A DNA stretch of 64,000 bases, taken from NCBI RefSeq assembly GCF_014648315.1, contig NZ_BMQW01000011.1:62001-126000 (forward strand), in the 5' to 3' direction. The notes below the pieces were generated by a model. It saw only the letters and a list, made by a program, of their open reading frames with translations, searched no databases and was not told the DNA's origin. Below are positions 17,713 through 26,687 of this stretch, piece after piece (position 1 is the stretch's first letter; each line of letters starts with the position of its first letter). Origin of the DNA: Shewanella ulleungensis (GTDB lineage Bacteria > Pseudomonadota > Gammaproteobacteria > Enterobacterales > Shewanellaceae). The position numbers were made by a program, and so were the translations under genes.

Positions 17713-18051
17713 ATGAAACTCGTCAGCGCTATCATCAAGCCATTTAAATTGGATGATGTCCGTGAAGCTATTGCAGGCATGGGCATTGAAGGTATGACTG
17801 TTACTGAAGTAAAAGGCTTTGGACGTCAAAAAGGGCATACAGAGCTTTATCGTGGTGCAGAGTATCAAGTGGATTTTTTACCGAAAGTAAAGTTGGAAAT
17901 TGCCACTAAATCTGAAAACTTAGAGATGTTAATTGAAGCGATAACCAACGCGGCTCATACCGGTAAAATCGGTGATGGCAAAATTTTTGTGACTGAATTA
18001 GAACAAGCAATCCGTATCCGTACGGGTGAACTTGATAACGAAGCGTTATAG
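17713..18051 (+). CDS. glnK: PII nitrogen regulatory protein GlnK
   Basis: A 112-residue PII protein with Tyr51 in the T-loop (LYRGAEY), the uridylylation site, and the nucleotide-binding segment TGKIGDGKIFV. PII trimers sense 2-oxoglutarate and ATP/ADP; GlnK docks on AmtB and blocks ammonium uptake. The ATG at 17713 follows GGAGG; an earlier in-frame TTG at 17701 is less likely. It lies 9 bases before amtB, the usual glnK-amtB operon, behind a sigma-54 promoter. Confidence 0.95.
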   Translation: MKLVSAIIKPFKLDDVREAIAGMGIEGMTVTEVKGFGRQKGHTELYRGAEYQVDFLPKVKLEIATKSENLEMLIEAITNAAHTGKIGDGKIFVTELEQAIRIRTGELDNEAL

Positions 18052-18060
18052 GGGGCAGTT

Positions 18061-19311
18061 ATGGAAGAGTTAACAAAATTAGGGCTCACAGTCACTGAAT
18101 TACGTTTCGCATTAGATACGTTCTACTTTTTAATTTCAGGCGCGTTGGTCATGTGGATGGCTGCAGGTTTTGCTATGTTAGAAGCAGGACTTGTCCGTTC
18201 TAAAAACACCACGGAAATTTTAACTAAAAACGTATGTTTATATTCGATCGCTTGCGCAATGTTTTTGCTTGTCGGTTACAACATTATGTACGTGGACAAT
18301 ACTGAAGGCGGAATTCTACCTTCATTTGGTTCATTGATTGGCTCGCAAGCAAGCGACGCAGATCATGCATTAGAGTCTGACTTCTTCTTCCAGGTTGTGT
18401 TTGTTGCAACAGCGATGTCTATCGTATCTGGTGCGGTAGCAGAGCGTATGAAACTTTGGTCTTTCTTAGCATTTTCAGTAGTAATGACAGCTGTTATTTA
18501 CCCTGTTGAAGGCTATTGGACATGGGGTGGTGGATTTTTATCAGAAGCTGGTTTCTTTGACTTTGCTGGTAGTGGTATTGTGCATATGGCTGGTGCGGCT
18601 GCTGCAGTTTCGGGTGTATTGTTACTCGGAGCACGTAAAGGCAAGTACGGTGCTAATGGTCAAGTTAATCCTATTCCAGGTTCAAACTTACCGATGGCTA
18701 CGTTAGGCATGTTCATTTTATGGATGGGTTGGTTTGGCTTTAACGGTGGTTCACAGTTACTAGTGTCTGATGCTGAAAACGCAACAGCAGTGGCTAAAAT
18801 CTTTGTAAACACAAACTCAGCAGCGGCTTTTGGTGCTATCTCTGCTCTGTTGGTATGTAAGGTTGTTTGGGGTAAAGCTGACTTAACTATGATTCTAAAC
18901 GGTGCGTTAGCTGGTTTAGTTGCCATTACCGCAGACCCACTATCGCCATCATTCCTTATGGCTGCCGTGATTGGTTTAGTTGCTGGTGCAGTGGTTATAT
19001 TCTCTATCATCGCATTAGACCGTATTAAAATTGATGACCCAGTGGGTGCTATCTCTGTCCACGGCGTAGCAGGTTTCTTAGGCTTAATGTTAGTGCCTTT
19101 ATCAAATGCAGATGCAAGCTTTGGTAGCCAGTTATATGGTGCAGCGGTTATCTTTATCTGGGTATTTACTGCATCGTTACTAGTATGGTTTGTGTTAAAA
19201 ATGACCATGGGTATCAGAGTGACAGAAGAAGAAGAGTATAACGGTATGGATGCGTCTGACTGTGGTGTAGATGCGTATCCTGAGTTTGTGAGCGTTAAAT
19301 CAGCAAATTAA
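18061..19311 (+). CDS. amtB: Ammonium transporter AmtB
   Basis: The 416-residue inner-membrane protein has about eleven membrane segments and the twin pore histidines His175 (IVHMAG) and His334 (SVHGVAG). It forms a trimer that conducts ammonia/ammonium. The start is directly hydrophobic-amphipathic and I see no separate cleavable signal like that of E. coli AmtB. It is co-transcribed with glnK and followed by a strong terminator. Confidence 0.95.
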   Translation: MEELTKLGLTVTELRFALDTFYFLISGALVMWMAAGFAMLEAGLVRSKNTTEILTKNVCLYSIACAMFLLVGYNIMYVDNTEGGILPSFGSLIGSQASDADHALESDFFFQVVFVATAMSIVSGAVAERMKLWSFLAFSVVMTAVIYPVEGYWTWGGGFLSEAGFFDFAGSGIVHMAGAAAAVSGVLLLGARKGKYGANGQVNPIPGSNLPMATLGMFILWMGWFGFNGGSQLLVSDAENATAVAKIFVNTNSAAAFGAISALLVCKVVWGKADLTMILNGALAGLVAITADPLSPSFLMAAVIGLVAGAVVIFSIIALDRIKIDDPVGAISVHGVAGFLGLMLVPLSNADASFGSQLYGAAVIFIWVFTASLLVWFVLKMTMGIRVTEEEEYNGMDASDCGVDAYPEFVSVKSAN

Positions 19312-19332
19312 TTTGATTCGTCAATAACGCAT

Positions 19333-19364
19333 AAAAACAGAACCTTCGGGTTCTGTTTTTTTAT
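19333..19364 (+). terminator. Intrinsic terminator after amtB
   Basis: AAAACAGAACC pairs with GGTTCTGTTTT around a TTCG tetraloop, then a T run. Confidence 0.93.
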
Positions 19365-19412
19365 ATCTGTAGTAAGTTAGTGCCATATCATATAAATAAA
19401 GAGGCTGTCGAA

Positions 19413-19748
19413 ATGGTGAATCAATTTAGGTTTGCTTGGGTGATACCATTGGTGGTGTTGAGTTGTATCGTTAATGCAGGCACTGTTGTAGTGCGTAAAT
19501 CATCTGAGGAATTCGATGCATTTGCTGTGCGTAATGAAGTGCTTTTGCAACATGAATGGCAAGAATTAATTAGACAACAACAGCAATTGAATATTTTGCA
19601 ATCACTCCCTTTAAACTGCATTTCAGTCGAAACTACCTATCTCTACTTTCAATGTGGCCAACATCGTTACCGACCTTACCAGTATCAAGACCAACAATTA
19701 TTTATTGAAGTTGACCCTAATCAACGTAATCCTTCATTACCTAAATAA
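19413..19748 (+). CDS. Small secreted protein of unknown function
   Basis: I do not recognise this 111-residue protein. It has a signal peptide (about residues 1-23, ending VNA-GT), a Gln-rich helical stretch (about 45-62) and two cysteines (SLPLNCIS and YFQCGQ) that could form a disulfide. It is predicted to be periplasmic. The ATG at 19413 follows GAGG with eight bases spacing and is preferred over an earlier TTG. It lies between amtB and a transglutaminase-like lipoprotein gene, with no sign of sharing amtB's transcript. Confidence 0.65.
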   Translation: MVNQFRFAWVIPLVVLSCIVNAGTVVVRKSSEEFDAFAVRNEVLLQHEWQELIRQQQQLNILQSLPLNCISVETTYLYFQCGQHRYRPYQYQDQQLFIEVDPNQRNPSLPK

Positions 19749-19853
19749 GCCGCATAGTGTGTAATACTCTGTGTAATGAGTGCTGATTAGTGGCTTAAGG
19801 CAGGACTATTGACTACGCTTTTAGATAGCTTATTCCTATCTGAGGGTTGAATT

Positions 19854-21152
19854 ATGATCGTTTATCACCCAAGCAGGAGCGCCAATAAGGCATTACGCCT
19901 AAACGGAAATGGATTTTTATCTAGTTTGAAAGAGTTGATTTTTATCGCTCTACGTTTAAAAAAGCCGAGTTTAAAAAAGTTAAGCTTTACAGTGCTGAGT
20001 GCTAGGTCATGTATCTTAATTGGCTTCATATTTAGCTTAACCGCTTGTCAGTCTACCTCATCAGAAGTAAAGCAACTTGATGTACAGACCCTATTTAGAG
20101 ATGAGCTGTTTACGCCAGTAAGCACCATCAATGTTGATGATATATATCGTTTGCCTGAATCCTTCGTCGCTAAATTTAGACGCCAATATCAAGCAGAGAA
20201 CTCTCTTCGAAGTCAAAATAAATTAGCCAACGAATGGTTAGCGCAATACATTGGTGCACAGGCGGGTGGGTTTGAATATCGAGACCATTATACTCGCTCT
20301 GCCAGTGAAACAGTGTTAAATCGACAAGGCAATTGTATGTCGTTGGTTGTGTTGACTGCAGCGTTAGCCGATGTTTTAGGCATTCCTGTTGAGTTTAATG
20401 ATATTGATGTTGAACCTATTTGGGATCGTCGAGGCGGTTTTTTCTTGGTTAATGGGCATGTAAATTTAAGTTTGATGCCGCCAGAAAATAATCATACCGT
20501 GTTATTTAGAGGCTCTGAGGTGTTGGTTGATTTTTTACCTGAACGTTCAGTTCGAGCATACAAGAAAAAGCAGGTCAATAAACGCCAACTTAGTGCAATG
20601 TATTATAACAATATCGCCGCTGAAGCTTTAGTTAATAATGATTATGACAAGGCTTATGCTCTGGTTAAAAAATCCATAATTTTACATCCACGTTATGTTG
20701 CTGCAATTAATACACTTGCAGTTATTTTTCGTCATAAAGGCTATAACGATGCCGCCGAACAGGTATATCGCGCCGCGTTGCATGTTGATCCGTTTGACTT
20801 ATCTACCTTGTATAATTTGGCGTTAATATTAGGTGAGCAAGACCGTTTAGAAGAGTGGGCACAAGTGCATAAAGTGCTTGAACTTGCACGAATTAATAAT
20901 CCTTTTTATTATTTTGATATGGCTCAACAAGCTTATTTTGATAAACAATATCAAGATGCTCTAGTGTGGTATAAACGTGCTGTTGAAAAAGCGGACTATC
21001 GCCATGAGTTTTATTTTGGTTTATCGCGAGCGTATTGGGCAACGGGTGAAGAGCGCTTGGCTGAGAAAAATATGAAACGGGCTTTAGCGTTAAGTGACGG
21101 CAATAATAAACAGCGCTATCAAAGTAAGTTACAGGCAATGAAACAAGATTAA
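19854..21152 (+). CDS. Lipoprotein with transglutaminase-like and TPR domains
   Basis: The 432-residue protein has a lipobox at Cys65 (SLTAC). A transglutaminase/cysteine-protease-like domain (about 110-240) follows, with likely catalytic Cys161 (RQGNCMS) and His202 (VNGHVNL). At least four TPR units then run from about 248 to 425. The fold suggests a periplasmic protein that binds or processes peptides, but the substrate is unknown. The ATG has GAGG eight bases upstream, yet leaves an unusually long 64-residue lead before the lipid cysteine. A GTG at 19992 would give a normal signal peptide but has no ribosome site. Confidence 0.8.
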   Translation: MIVYHPSRSANKALRLNGNGFLSSLKELIFIALRLKKPSLKKLSFTVLSARSCILIGFIFSLTACQSTSSEVKQLDVQTLFRDELFTPVSTINVDDIYRLPESFVAKFRRQYQAENSLRSQNKLANEWLAQYIGAQAGGFEYRDHYTRSASETVLNRQGNCMSLVVLTAALADVLGIPVEFNDIDVEPIWDRRGGFFLVNGHVNLSLMPPENNHTVLFRGSEVLVDFLPERSVRAYKKKQVNKRQLSAMYYNNIAAEALVNNDYDKAYALVKKSIILHPRYVAAINTLAVIFRHKGYNDAAEQVYRAALHVDPFDLSTLYNLALILGEQDRLEEWAQVHKVLELARINNPFYYFDMAQQAYFDKQYQDALVWYKRAVEKADYRHEFYFGLSRAYWATGEERLAEKNMKRALALSDGNNKQRYQSKLQAMKQD

Positions 21153-21179
21153 CACGTTAACGCTGAGTGGATTAAAGCG

Positions 21180-22061
21180 TTATCGAGAAAGTTGATTATT
21201 ATATTGTGTGGGTTGGTAACTATTTTGCTCTGCTAAATCGAGTATTTCTTGATAACGATAAGATTGTTTTAACATTGATATCGCGCGGTCTACGATGGCG
21301 GCGGTTTGTTTGTCATGGCAAGCAATTTTACGTTCAGCAGGGGCAAATAATGCAACTTCAGTAACGGGAAGGTTGGTATTTAGTCTGTGTCGAAGTTGGT
21401 GGCGATAATACTCAAAAATACGACGTTCAAGCACAATCGATTGTGTATGACCGTTGAATAACATGACCACTTGGCTTTTCTGATTTGATATTTCGCTGTA
21501 ATTTGGACTTGTTTCCGCTAATGCTTCAAATTCGTCGCCGAGGTAATGTTTTGCGTTTTGAAATCCCAAAATAGAGATAGGTTCAAGATCTTGTATATGA
21601 GTAATTTGTAGATTATTTTTAGTTAAATAAAACACAATATTTTGATATTCAATTAAGCTTTGAGTGTAAAACAGCCCCTCGACATTATCAGGCGTATTTA
21701 CCATGCAATCGATTTTTTTTGTATTAACTAATCGTTGTGCACGTAAATTAGGCGCATGAACTAACTCTTTAATTGTTATGTTATTAAGTTCAAGTGCAGC
21801 AACTAGTAAGTCATATTGTACGCCCTGTGGTTGATCAGCAAAAAAATATGGTGCAATACTGTTACTTGTTGAGAAGCTGATTTGTTGTAAATTTGGCAAT
21901 GATGCTTGCAGATAGTGCTCTGCATGTTGAGCAACTAATGGGTGTTTTTGTTCAGAAGGATTAATTGCTTCTGGATGATTAACTGCGATAGCGACCGTTG
22001 AAAGAGCATGGCCGATGACGGAGCTAAGCGTTATGAGCAAAAAAATAATGCCGAGTTTCAA
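21180..22061 (-). CDS. Periplasmic solute-binding-like protein (SBP_bac_3 type)
   Basis: This 293-residue protein has an N-terminal signal peptide (about 1-20). It then has a fold resembling amino-acid-type solute-binding proteins: SIAPYFFADQPQGVQYDLLVAALE near residue 70 and APNLRAQRLVNTKKIDCMV further on. No transporter genes are adjacent, so it may act as an orphan receptor or have drifted to another role. It converges with the transglutaminase-like gene. Ligand unknown. Confidence 0.65.
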   Translation of the reverse strand: MKLGIIFLLITLSSVIGHALSTVAIAVNHPEAINPSEQKHPLVAQHAEHYLQASLPNLQQISFSTSNSIAPYFFADQPQGVQYDLLVAALELNNITIKELVHAPNLRAQRLVNTKKIDCMVNTPDNVEGLFYTQSLIEYQNIVFYLTKNNLQITHIQDLEPISILGFQNAKHYLGDEFEALAETSPNYSEISNQKSQVVMLFNGHTQSIVLERRIFEYYRHQLRHRLNTNLPVTEVALFAPAERKIACHDKQTAAIVDRAISMLKQSYRYQEILDLAEQNSYQPTQYNNQLSR

Positions 22062-22437
22062 ACGTTAACTTCCTTTTGATGCTACCTGCTAACAAAGAAC
22101 AGATGTATTAAAAATGTATATTGAGAAAGTCACTTCCTTGTTATGGTTTAACTATAATTAAGCTGAAATCATTAGCCGTAATGATTAGTTGCTAGAGTTA
22201 AACACCTATTGTTCAATATCTAGTGTTTAGTATCTATGATGATCTAATGGTGTATTCAGGTTAACACTCATTGTTAAAAAATTGTATTAATATGCGGTTA
22301 GCTTGCACGAATATGACTTTACAGCACATAACCTAGCGTTAATTATAACGATTACTTATTATCGGCTGTGATGAATAATACTTGATTGATTTGTCGATAA
22401 ATACTCGTTAAATTGAAGATTGTTGTTCATTTTCCTG
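22062..22437. other. AT-rich intergenic region upstream of aroG
   Basis: This stretch separates the divergent solute-binding-like gene and aroG. I found no TyrR box (TGTAAA-N6-TTTACA), TrpR operator or convincing terminator in it. It should hold both promoters, but none is clear enough to call. Confidence 0.5.
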
Positions 22438-22557
22438 ATGTATTCTACTCGTTTTCTATATCACTTTTATGAATTAAATTTTCTGTTTTTCAATATCTTG
22501 AATCAGAGTTTCTGTTGGTTTTGCCGGAGTTGTAACCACTATGTATTATCAAAATGA
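22438..22557 (+). CDS. Candidate aromatic-rich leader peptide overlapping aroG
   Basis: An ATG at 22438 opens a 39-codon frame with seven Phe, four Tyr and one Trp, about 31 percent aromatic. It ends 17 bases inside aroG, in another frame. A peptide rich in the pathway's end products just before DAHP synthase recalls attenuation leaders. However, no ribosome site precedes the ATG, T-rich DNA yields Phe codons by chance, and I see no terminator/antiterminator pair. It may be meaningless. Confidence 0.25.
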   Translation: MYSTRFLYHFYELNFLFFNILNQSFCWFCRSCNHYVLSK

Positions 22558-23596
22558 CGATATTCGTATCGATGAAATAAAAGAATTGCTACCTCCCATT
22601 GCGATTCTTGAACGATTTCCGGCAACTGAAAATGCATCAGCAACCGTGTTTAATGCGCGTAATAATATTCATCATATTTTGACCAGAAAGGACGACCGGC
22701 TACTCGTTATTATAGGTCCTTGCTCTATTCATGATCCTGTAGCAGCGCTTGAGTATGGCCAACGTTTAGTGGCATTGCGTGAACACTATAAAGATCAGCT
22801 TGAAATTGTGATGCGAGTGTATTTTGAAAAACCTCGAACTACTGTCGGCTGGAAGGGGTTGATCAATGACCCTTATATGGATAATAGCTTTCAATTAAAT
22901 GATGGTTTACGCACCGCTCGTAAGCTTCTTGTTGATTTAAATGAGCATGGCATGCCAACAGCTGGCGAATTTCTCGATATGATTACTCCGCAATACATGG
23001 CTGACATGATGTGTTGGGGAGCGATTGGTGCCCGTACGACAGAATCTCAAGTGCATCGTGAACTGTCATCTGGCTTATCTTGCCCTGTTGGGTTTAAAAA
23101 CGGTACTGATGGCACAATTAAAGTGGCAATTGATGCGATTGGTGCTGCTAATGCACCTCATCATTTTTTATCTGTTACCAAGTTTGGTCATTCTGCGATT
23201 GTTTCGACCAAAGGTAACCCTGATTGCCATATTATTTTACGTGGTGGACGTGAGCCAAATTATAGCGCAGAGCATGTCAAAGAGATCTCAGCGCAATTAG
23301 AAAAATCAGGTGTTGCAGACAATATTATGATCGATTTTAGTCATGCAAACAGTAGCAAAGATTATAAAAAGCAAATGCTCGTTGCTAATGATGTTGCAAG
23401 TCAGATCGCTGCAGGTAATCAAGCTATTTTTGGTGTGATGGTTGAAAGCCATTTGGTAGAAGGTCGTCAAGACTTAGTGGCAGGTAAAGAGTTGTGTTAC
23501 GGACAAAGTATTACCGATGCCTGCATAGGTTGGAGTGATACCGAGTCATTACTTGCGACACTTAGTCAAAGTGTGATTGAGCGTCGCAAAAAGTAA
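22541..23596 (+). CDS. aroG: 3-deoxy-D-arabino-heptulosonate 7-phosphate synthase, class I
   Basis: The 351-residue enzyme starts MYYQNDDIRIDEIKELLPP and matches E. coli AroG closely throughout, including VIGPCSIHDP, EKPRTTVGWKG, GARTTESQ and DFSHANSS. It condenses phosphoenolpyruvate with erythrose 4-phosphate, the first step of aromatic biosynthesis. Similarity to AroG suggests the phenylalanine-sensitive isozyme, but feedback type cannot be confirmed from sequence alone. It is monocistronic with a terminator just downstream. Confidence 0.94.
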   Translation: MYYQNDDIRIDEIKELLPPIAILERFPATENASATVFNARNNIHHILTRKDDRLLVIIGPCSIHDPVAALEYGQRLVALREHYKDQLEIVMRVYFEKPRTTVGWKGLINDPYMDNSFQLNDGLRTARKLLVDLNEHGMPTAGEFLDMITPQYMADMMCWGAIGARTTESQVHRELSSGLSCPVGFKNGTDGTIKVAIDAIGAANAPHHFLSVTKFGHSAIVSTKGNPDCHIILRGGREPNYSAEHVKEISAQLEKSGVADNIMIDFSHANSSKDYKKQMLVANDVASQIAAGNQAIFGVMVESHLVEGRQDLVAGKELCYGQSITDACIGWSDTESLLATLSQSVIERRKK

Positions 23597-23612
23597 CTCA
23601 TTAATATTAATA

Positions 23613-23646
23613 GAAAATAAGGCGCAATATGCGCCTTATTTTTTTA
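23613..23646. terminator. Bidirectional terminator between aroG and the 58-codon gene
   Basis: AAATAAGGCGCA pairs with TGCGCCTTATTT, with a T run on each exit. The last codons of the opposite-strand gene (two AAA and TAA) lie in this element's A/T tract. Confidence 0.88.
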
Positions 23647-23812
23647 CCTGTTCGACTAGGTATTCATTTGCTTTTGCCAAACTGCCAAAGGCTGAAATAA
23701 GATTATTACGGCCTTTATCTTGTAATTCAGGGTTGCCTGATTCGATCATCATCCATACCCAGGTTTGTATTAGTTGTAATGGTGGGTATTGAACTTTCGT
23801 GCTATCCAACAT
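23636..23812 (-). CDS. Small protein of unknown function (58 residues)
   Basis: The frame runs from an ATG at 23812, preceded by AAGGA with six to seven bases spacing, to a TAA inside the shared terminator. The protein starts MLDSTKVQYPPLQLIQTW and ends LVEQVKK. It has no signal peptide or membrane segment and looks helical. A good ribosome site, sensible composition and a terminator at its end argue that it is real although very short. Function unknown. Confidence 0.65.
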   Translation of the reverse strand: MLDSTKVQYPPLQLIQTWVWMMIESGNPELQDKGRNNLISAFGSLAKANEYLVEQVKK

Positions 23813-24162
23813 AAAGCATCCTTCAAACTGTAAATCGTTGTTTGCTTATTACCAAACAGTCATTTATTTATATCTGAAGAGTATCAAATAATATCCACAG
23901 AAATAACTCTATTTGGGCTTTAAAAGCACAAAATGACGAAATAAAACCAAATTATAGTCTAAAGGTGTAGTCTTGTTTGTATTTTTGTAAGTCTAAAGTT
24001 TTACATTTTTTGTTATAAACAAATAAAGTTAAAGCCTACGTCTTCGAGTTTAATCCAGTAGAATGTGACGCAAGTCTGATAAGAAATTGCTTTATAATAA
24101 GACAATACTGATAAACCACATGATCACATTGCCACGTTGAGCGGCGTAACATTGGAGTAACG
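23813..24162. other. Intergenic region between the 58-codon gene and the ABC exporter
   Basis: These 350 AT-rich bases lie between divergent genes and should hold both promoters. Only the ribosome site GGAG before 24163 is clear. I see no operator or RNA gene. Confidence 0.5.
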
Positions 24163-25956
24163 ATGAGACCTTCTGCATATTTTGAAGGCCCAGTAGGGAA
24201 ACTAAACTGGCAGGTTTTACGATTATTATGGCCTTATCTCATTGAGTTTAAAGGTCGAGTACTATTGGCTATGTTGTGCCTTATTATTGCCAAAATTGCC
24301 AGTGTAGGCTTGCCTTTTATTCTAAAAGATCTTGTCGACACCTTAGATAAATCAAGTTCGTCGCAGATCTTAGCTGTGCCATTTGGTTTGGTTATCGCCT
24401 ATGGCGCAATTCGTTTTTTGAACGTGATTATTGGTGAGGTACGCGATACCTTATTTGGCCGAGTGACAGAGCGAGCCATTCGTCGTTTAGGATTGGCTGT
24501 ATTTGAACATTTGCATCGATTAGACCTTGATTTTCATCTTGATCGTCGCACTGGTGGTTTATCTCGAGATATTGAGCGTGGCACTAGTGGTGTGAGCTTT
24601 TTAATGCGCTTTATGGTGTTTAATATTGTGCCTACGCTGCTTGAAATTACTTTAGTCATCGGAATTTTCTTTTTTAATTACGGTATTAATTTTGCGCTTA
24701 TCACCTTGGTTTCTGTGATTATTTATATTGGTTATTCGATAAGAGCAACAGAATGGCGCACAGGGTATGTCCGTGATGCAGCAAAAGCGGATTCACTCGC
24801 TAATACCCGTGCGATAGACAGTCTGTTGAATTATGAAACGGTAAAATACTTTAATAATGAGCATTACGAATCACAACGTTATGATGATGCCCTAGCCCAA
24901 TGGGAAGTCGCTAAGCGTAAAAACCGTTTATCATTATTAGCGCTTAATGGTGGCCAGGCGTTGATTATTGCTATCGCTATGACCGCAATGATGGCATTAG
25001 CTGCACACCAAGTTGCAATAGATGTGATGACCATTGGTGATTTTGTATTGATTAATGCCTTTATGATGCAGTTGTTTATTCCGCTCAACTTTTTAGGTTT
25101 TGTATATCGTGAAATTCGTGGCGCATTAGCCAATATTGAACGTATGTTTGACATTATGGCCAACGTACCGCAAGTAGAAGATCAAGATACCGCTTCACCT
25201 TTAAGTCCAAGTATTGGTGCGATAAAATTCAATAATGTGAGTTTTCAATATGATCAAAGGTCTATTTTAAAGCAGGTGAGTTTTGATGTACCCGCAGGTA
25301 AAAAAATTGCGGTAGTCGGCGATAGTGGGGCGGGTAAGTCGACCATTATTAAGCTTTTGTTCCGTTTCTATGATGTAAAAAGTGGTGCAATTACCATTGA
25401 TGGTGTTGATATCCGAGATTTGACTCAGCTTGCTTTACGTAAATCTATTGCTATAGTGCCGCAAGATACTGTGTTATTTAACGATTCAATCTATGAGAAT
25501 ATTCGTTATGGTCGTCCAGACGCGACAGAAGAGGACATTAAGCAAGCAACTCAACTAGCACATTTAAGCGACTTTATTGAATCACTCCCAGATAAAGGCA
25601 ACACCAAAGTTGGTGAACGTGGCCTAAAGCTGTCGGGAGGTGAAAAGCAGCGAGTCGCTATTGCTCGTGCAGTCCTAAAAGGTGCACCAATTTTAGTCTT
25701 TGATGAGGCGACATCATCGTTAGATTCCCGCTCGGAGCAAGCAATATTAAATGCATTACGTGATGCGGCCAAAGGCCATACGAGTTTAGTAGTGGCACAT
25801 CGATTGTCGACAATTATCGATGCAGATCAAATCGTGGTACTCAGTAAAGGATGTATCGTTGAGCATGGAACTCATAGCAGTTTATTAGCTCAACAAGGTT
25901 TGTATTCACGTTTATGGCATATTCAACATGAGCAAAATAATTTGCAGGCAGATTAA
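24163..25956 (+). CDS. Atm1-type ABC exporter (fused membrane and ATPase domains)
   Basis: This 597-residue half-transporter has six membrane helices in residues 15-315 and an ATPase domain with Walker A GDSGAGKST (386-394), signature LSGGE (490-494) and Walker B ILVFDEATS. The segment LLNYETVKYFNNEHYE before membrane helix 5 is characteristic of the Atm1/HMT1 group. Mitochondrial and bacterial Atm1 proteins export glutathione-linked sulfur or metal compounds. It should work as an inner-membrane homodimer. No operon partner is visible. Confidence 0.9.
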   Translation: MRPSAYFEGPVGKLNWQVLRLLWPYLIEFKGRVLLAMLCLIIAKIASVGLPFILKDLVDTLDKSSSSQILAVPFGLVIAYGAIRFLNVIIGEVRDTLFGRVTERAIRRLGLAVFEHLHRLDLDFHLDRRTGGLSRDIERGTSGVSFLMRFMVFNIVPTLLEITLVIGIFFFNYGINFALITLVSVIIYIGYSIRATEWRTGYVRDAAKADSLANTRAIDSLLNYETVKYFNNEHYESQRYDDALAQWEVAKRKNRLSLLALNGGQALIIAIAMTAMMALAAHQVAIDVMTIGDFVLINAFMMQLFIPLNFLGFVYREIRGALANIERMFDIMANVPQVEDQDTASPLSPSIGAIKFNNVSFQYDQRSILKQVSFDVPAGKKIAVVGDSGAGKSTIIKLLFRFYDVKSGAITIDGVDIRDLTQLALRKSIAIVPQDTVLFNDSIYENIRYGRPDATEEDIKQATQLAHLSDFIESLPDKGNTKVGERGLKLSGGEKQRVAIARAVLKGAPILVFDEATSSLDSRSEQAILNALRDAAKGHTSLVVAHRLSTIIDADQIVVLSKGCIVEHGTHSSLLAQQGLYSRLWHIQHEQNNLQAD

Positions 25957-26121
25957 TGATCAACTGCTAACTGTTCTTCGTATTAATGCAGGCGCTTTGT
26001 TTAGCTATTGAACATTGATGAGTATTGTTACATTTATAATGAATGATTCTTTTGACGACAAAGATTAACGCAGTTACTCTTATACCCGATTAACTTGAAG
26101 ATGCCCGATTTCAGTAAGAAT
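25957..26121. other. Intergenic stretch with a possible mobile-element end
   Basis: At 26082-26110 the sequence TACCCGATTAACTTGAAGAT and the bases after it resemble ends I associate with Shewanella insertion elements, from memory and unverified. It abuts the doubtful minus-strand frame at 26122. Otherwise no feature is visible. Confidence 0.25.
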
Positions 26122-26424
26122 TTACACGTATTGAGGTAAGGCATTGATTGCAAGTAATGGCTTCATCTTTCCAAAATCAGCTAAATTAACAATAACCACA
26201 ACATAAAGCCGTGCAAATTTGCCCTTTGGGAGTTTCACTGTGCTCTTATTACGTTGTTGCGCTAATTTTAAAGGTACCGACATTACAGCATTGGCGCAGC
26301 TAGTATTGAAAATACGGTGAAGCTTTAAGGCAAGCATTTTTAGGTTGATTGGCCATATTCGTAATATCAGTGATACAACATATTCGTTATTTATTGTTTT
26401 GTATTGATACATTCTACGGAACAA
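26122..26424 (-). pseudogene. Doubtful frame, possible remnant of a mobile-element gene
   Basis: A 100-codon frame with a basic composition (KLHRIF, LAQQRNKS, KLPKGKFARLY). It has no good ribosome site, no neighbours in operon and no family I recognise. Because it ends beside a possible element terminus, a decayed transposase fragment is one reading; a chance frame is another. Confidence 0.25.
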
Positions 26425-26468
26425 TTAATTTTTAATTTAAGGTGCAAAATAATGTGTGGAGGTGACTT

Positions 26469-26687
26469 GTGCATAATATTGCGTTGATAGCTGCGCTTGA
26501 AGGCACCCGACATCAAGTAACTACGGATTGGTTTGCAATCATGGCTATGCTGAAAACACGCAATATGTCAGACGATGCTATAGAGATTGTTTACAATGAT
26601 TTATGCGCAGGGTTACGCGTGACTACTCGCGGGCTAACATTAGCCAAGGCTGTTGAAAAGCAGCAGAACGAGAATATTGTAAAGTAG
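26469..26687 (+). CDS. Small protein of unknown function (72 residues)
   Basis: The frame begins at a GTG preceded by GGAGG with six to seven bases spacing, a strong initiation site. The 72-residue product is mostly helical, starts MHNIALIAALEGTRH and has no membrane segment. I do not recognise it. The strong ribosome site is the best evidence that it is real. Confidence 0.6.
   Translation: MHNIALIAALEGTRHQVTTDWFAIMAMLKTRNMSDDAIEIVYNDLCAGLRVTTRGLTLAKAVEKQQNENIVK

Noticed and set aside
18660-19208. 182-codon minus-strand frame inside amtB
   Set aside because: Antisense shadow of a well-supported membrane protein gene with no independent evidence.
21153-21179. Possible terminator between the TPR lipoprotein and the solute-binding-like gene
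   Set aside because: The TAACGCT/AGCGTTA stem is only seven pairs with a long loop and no T run.
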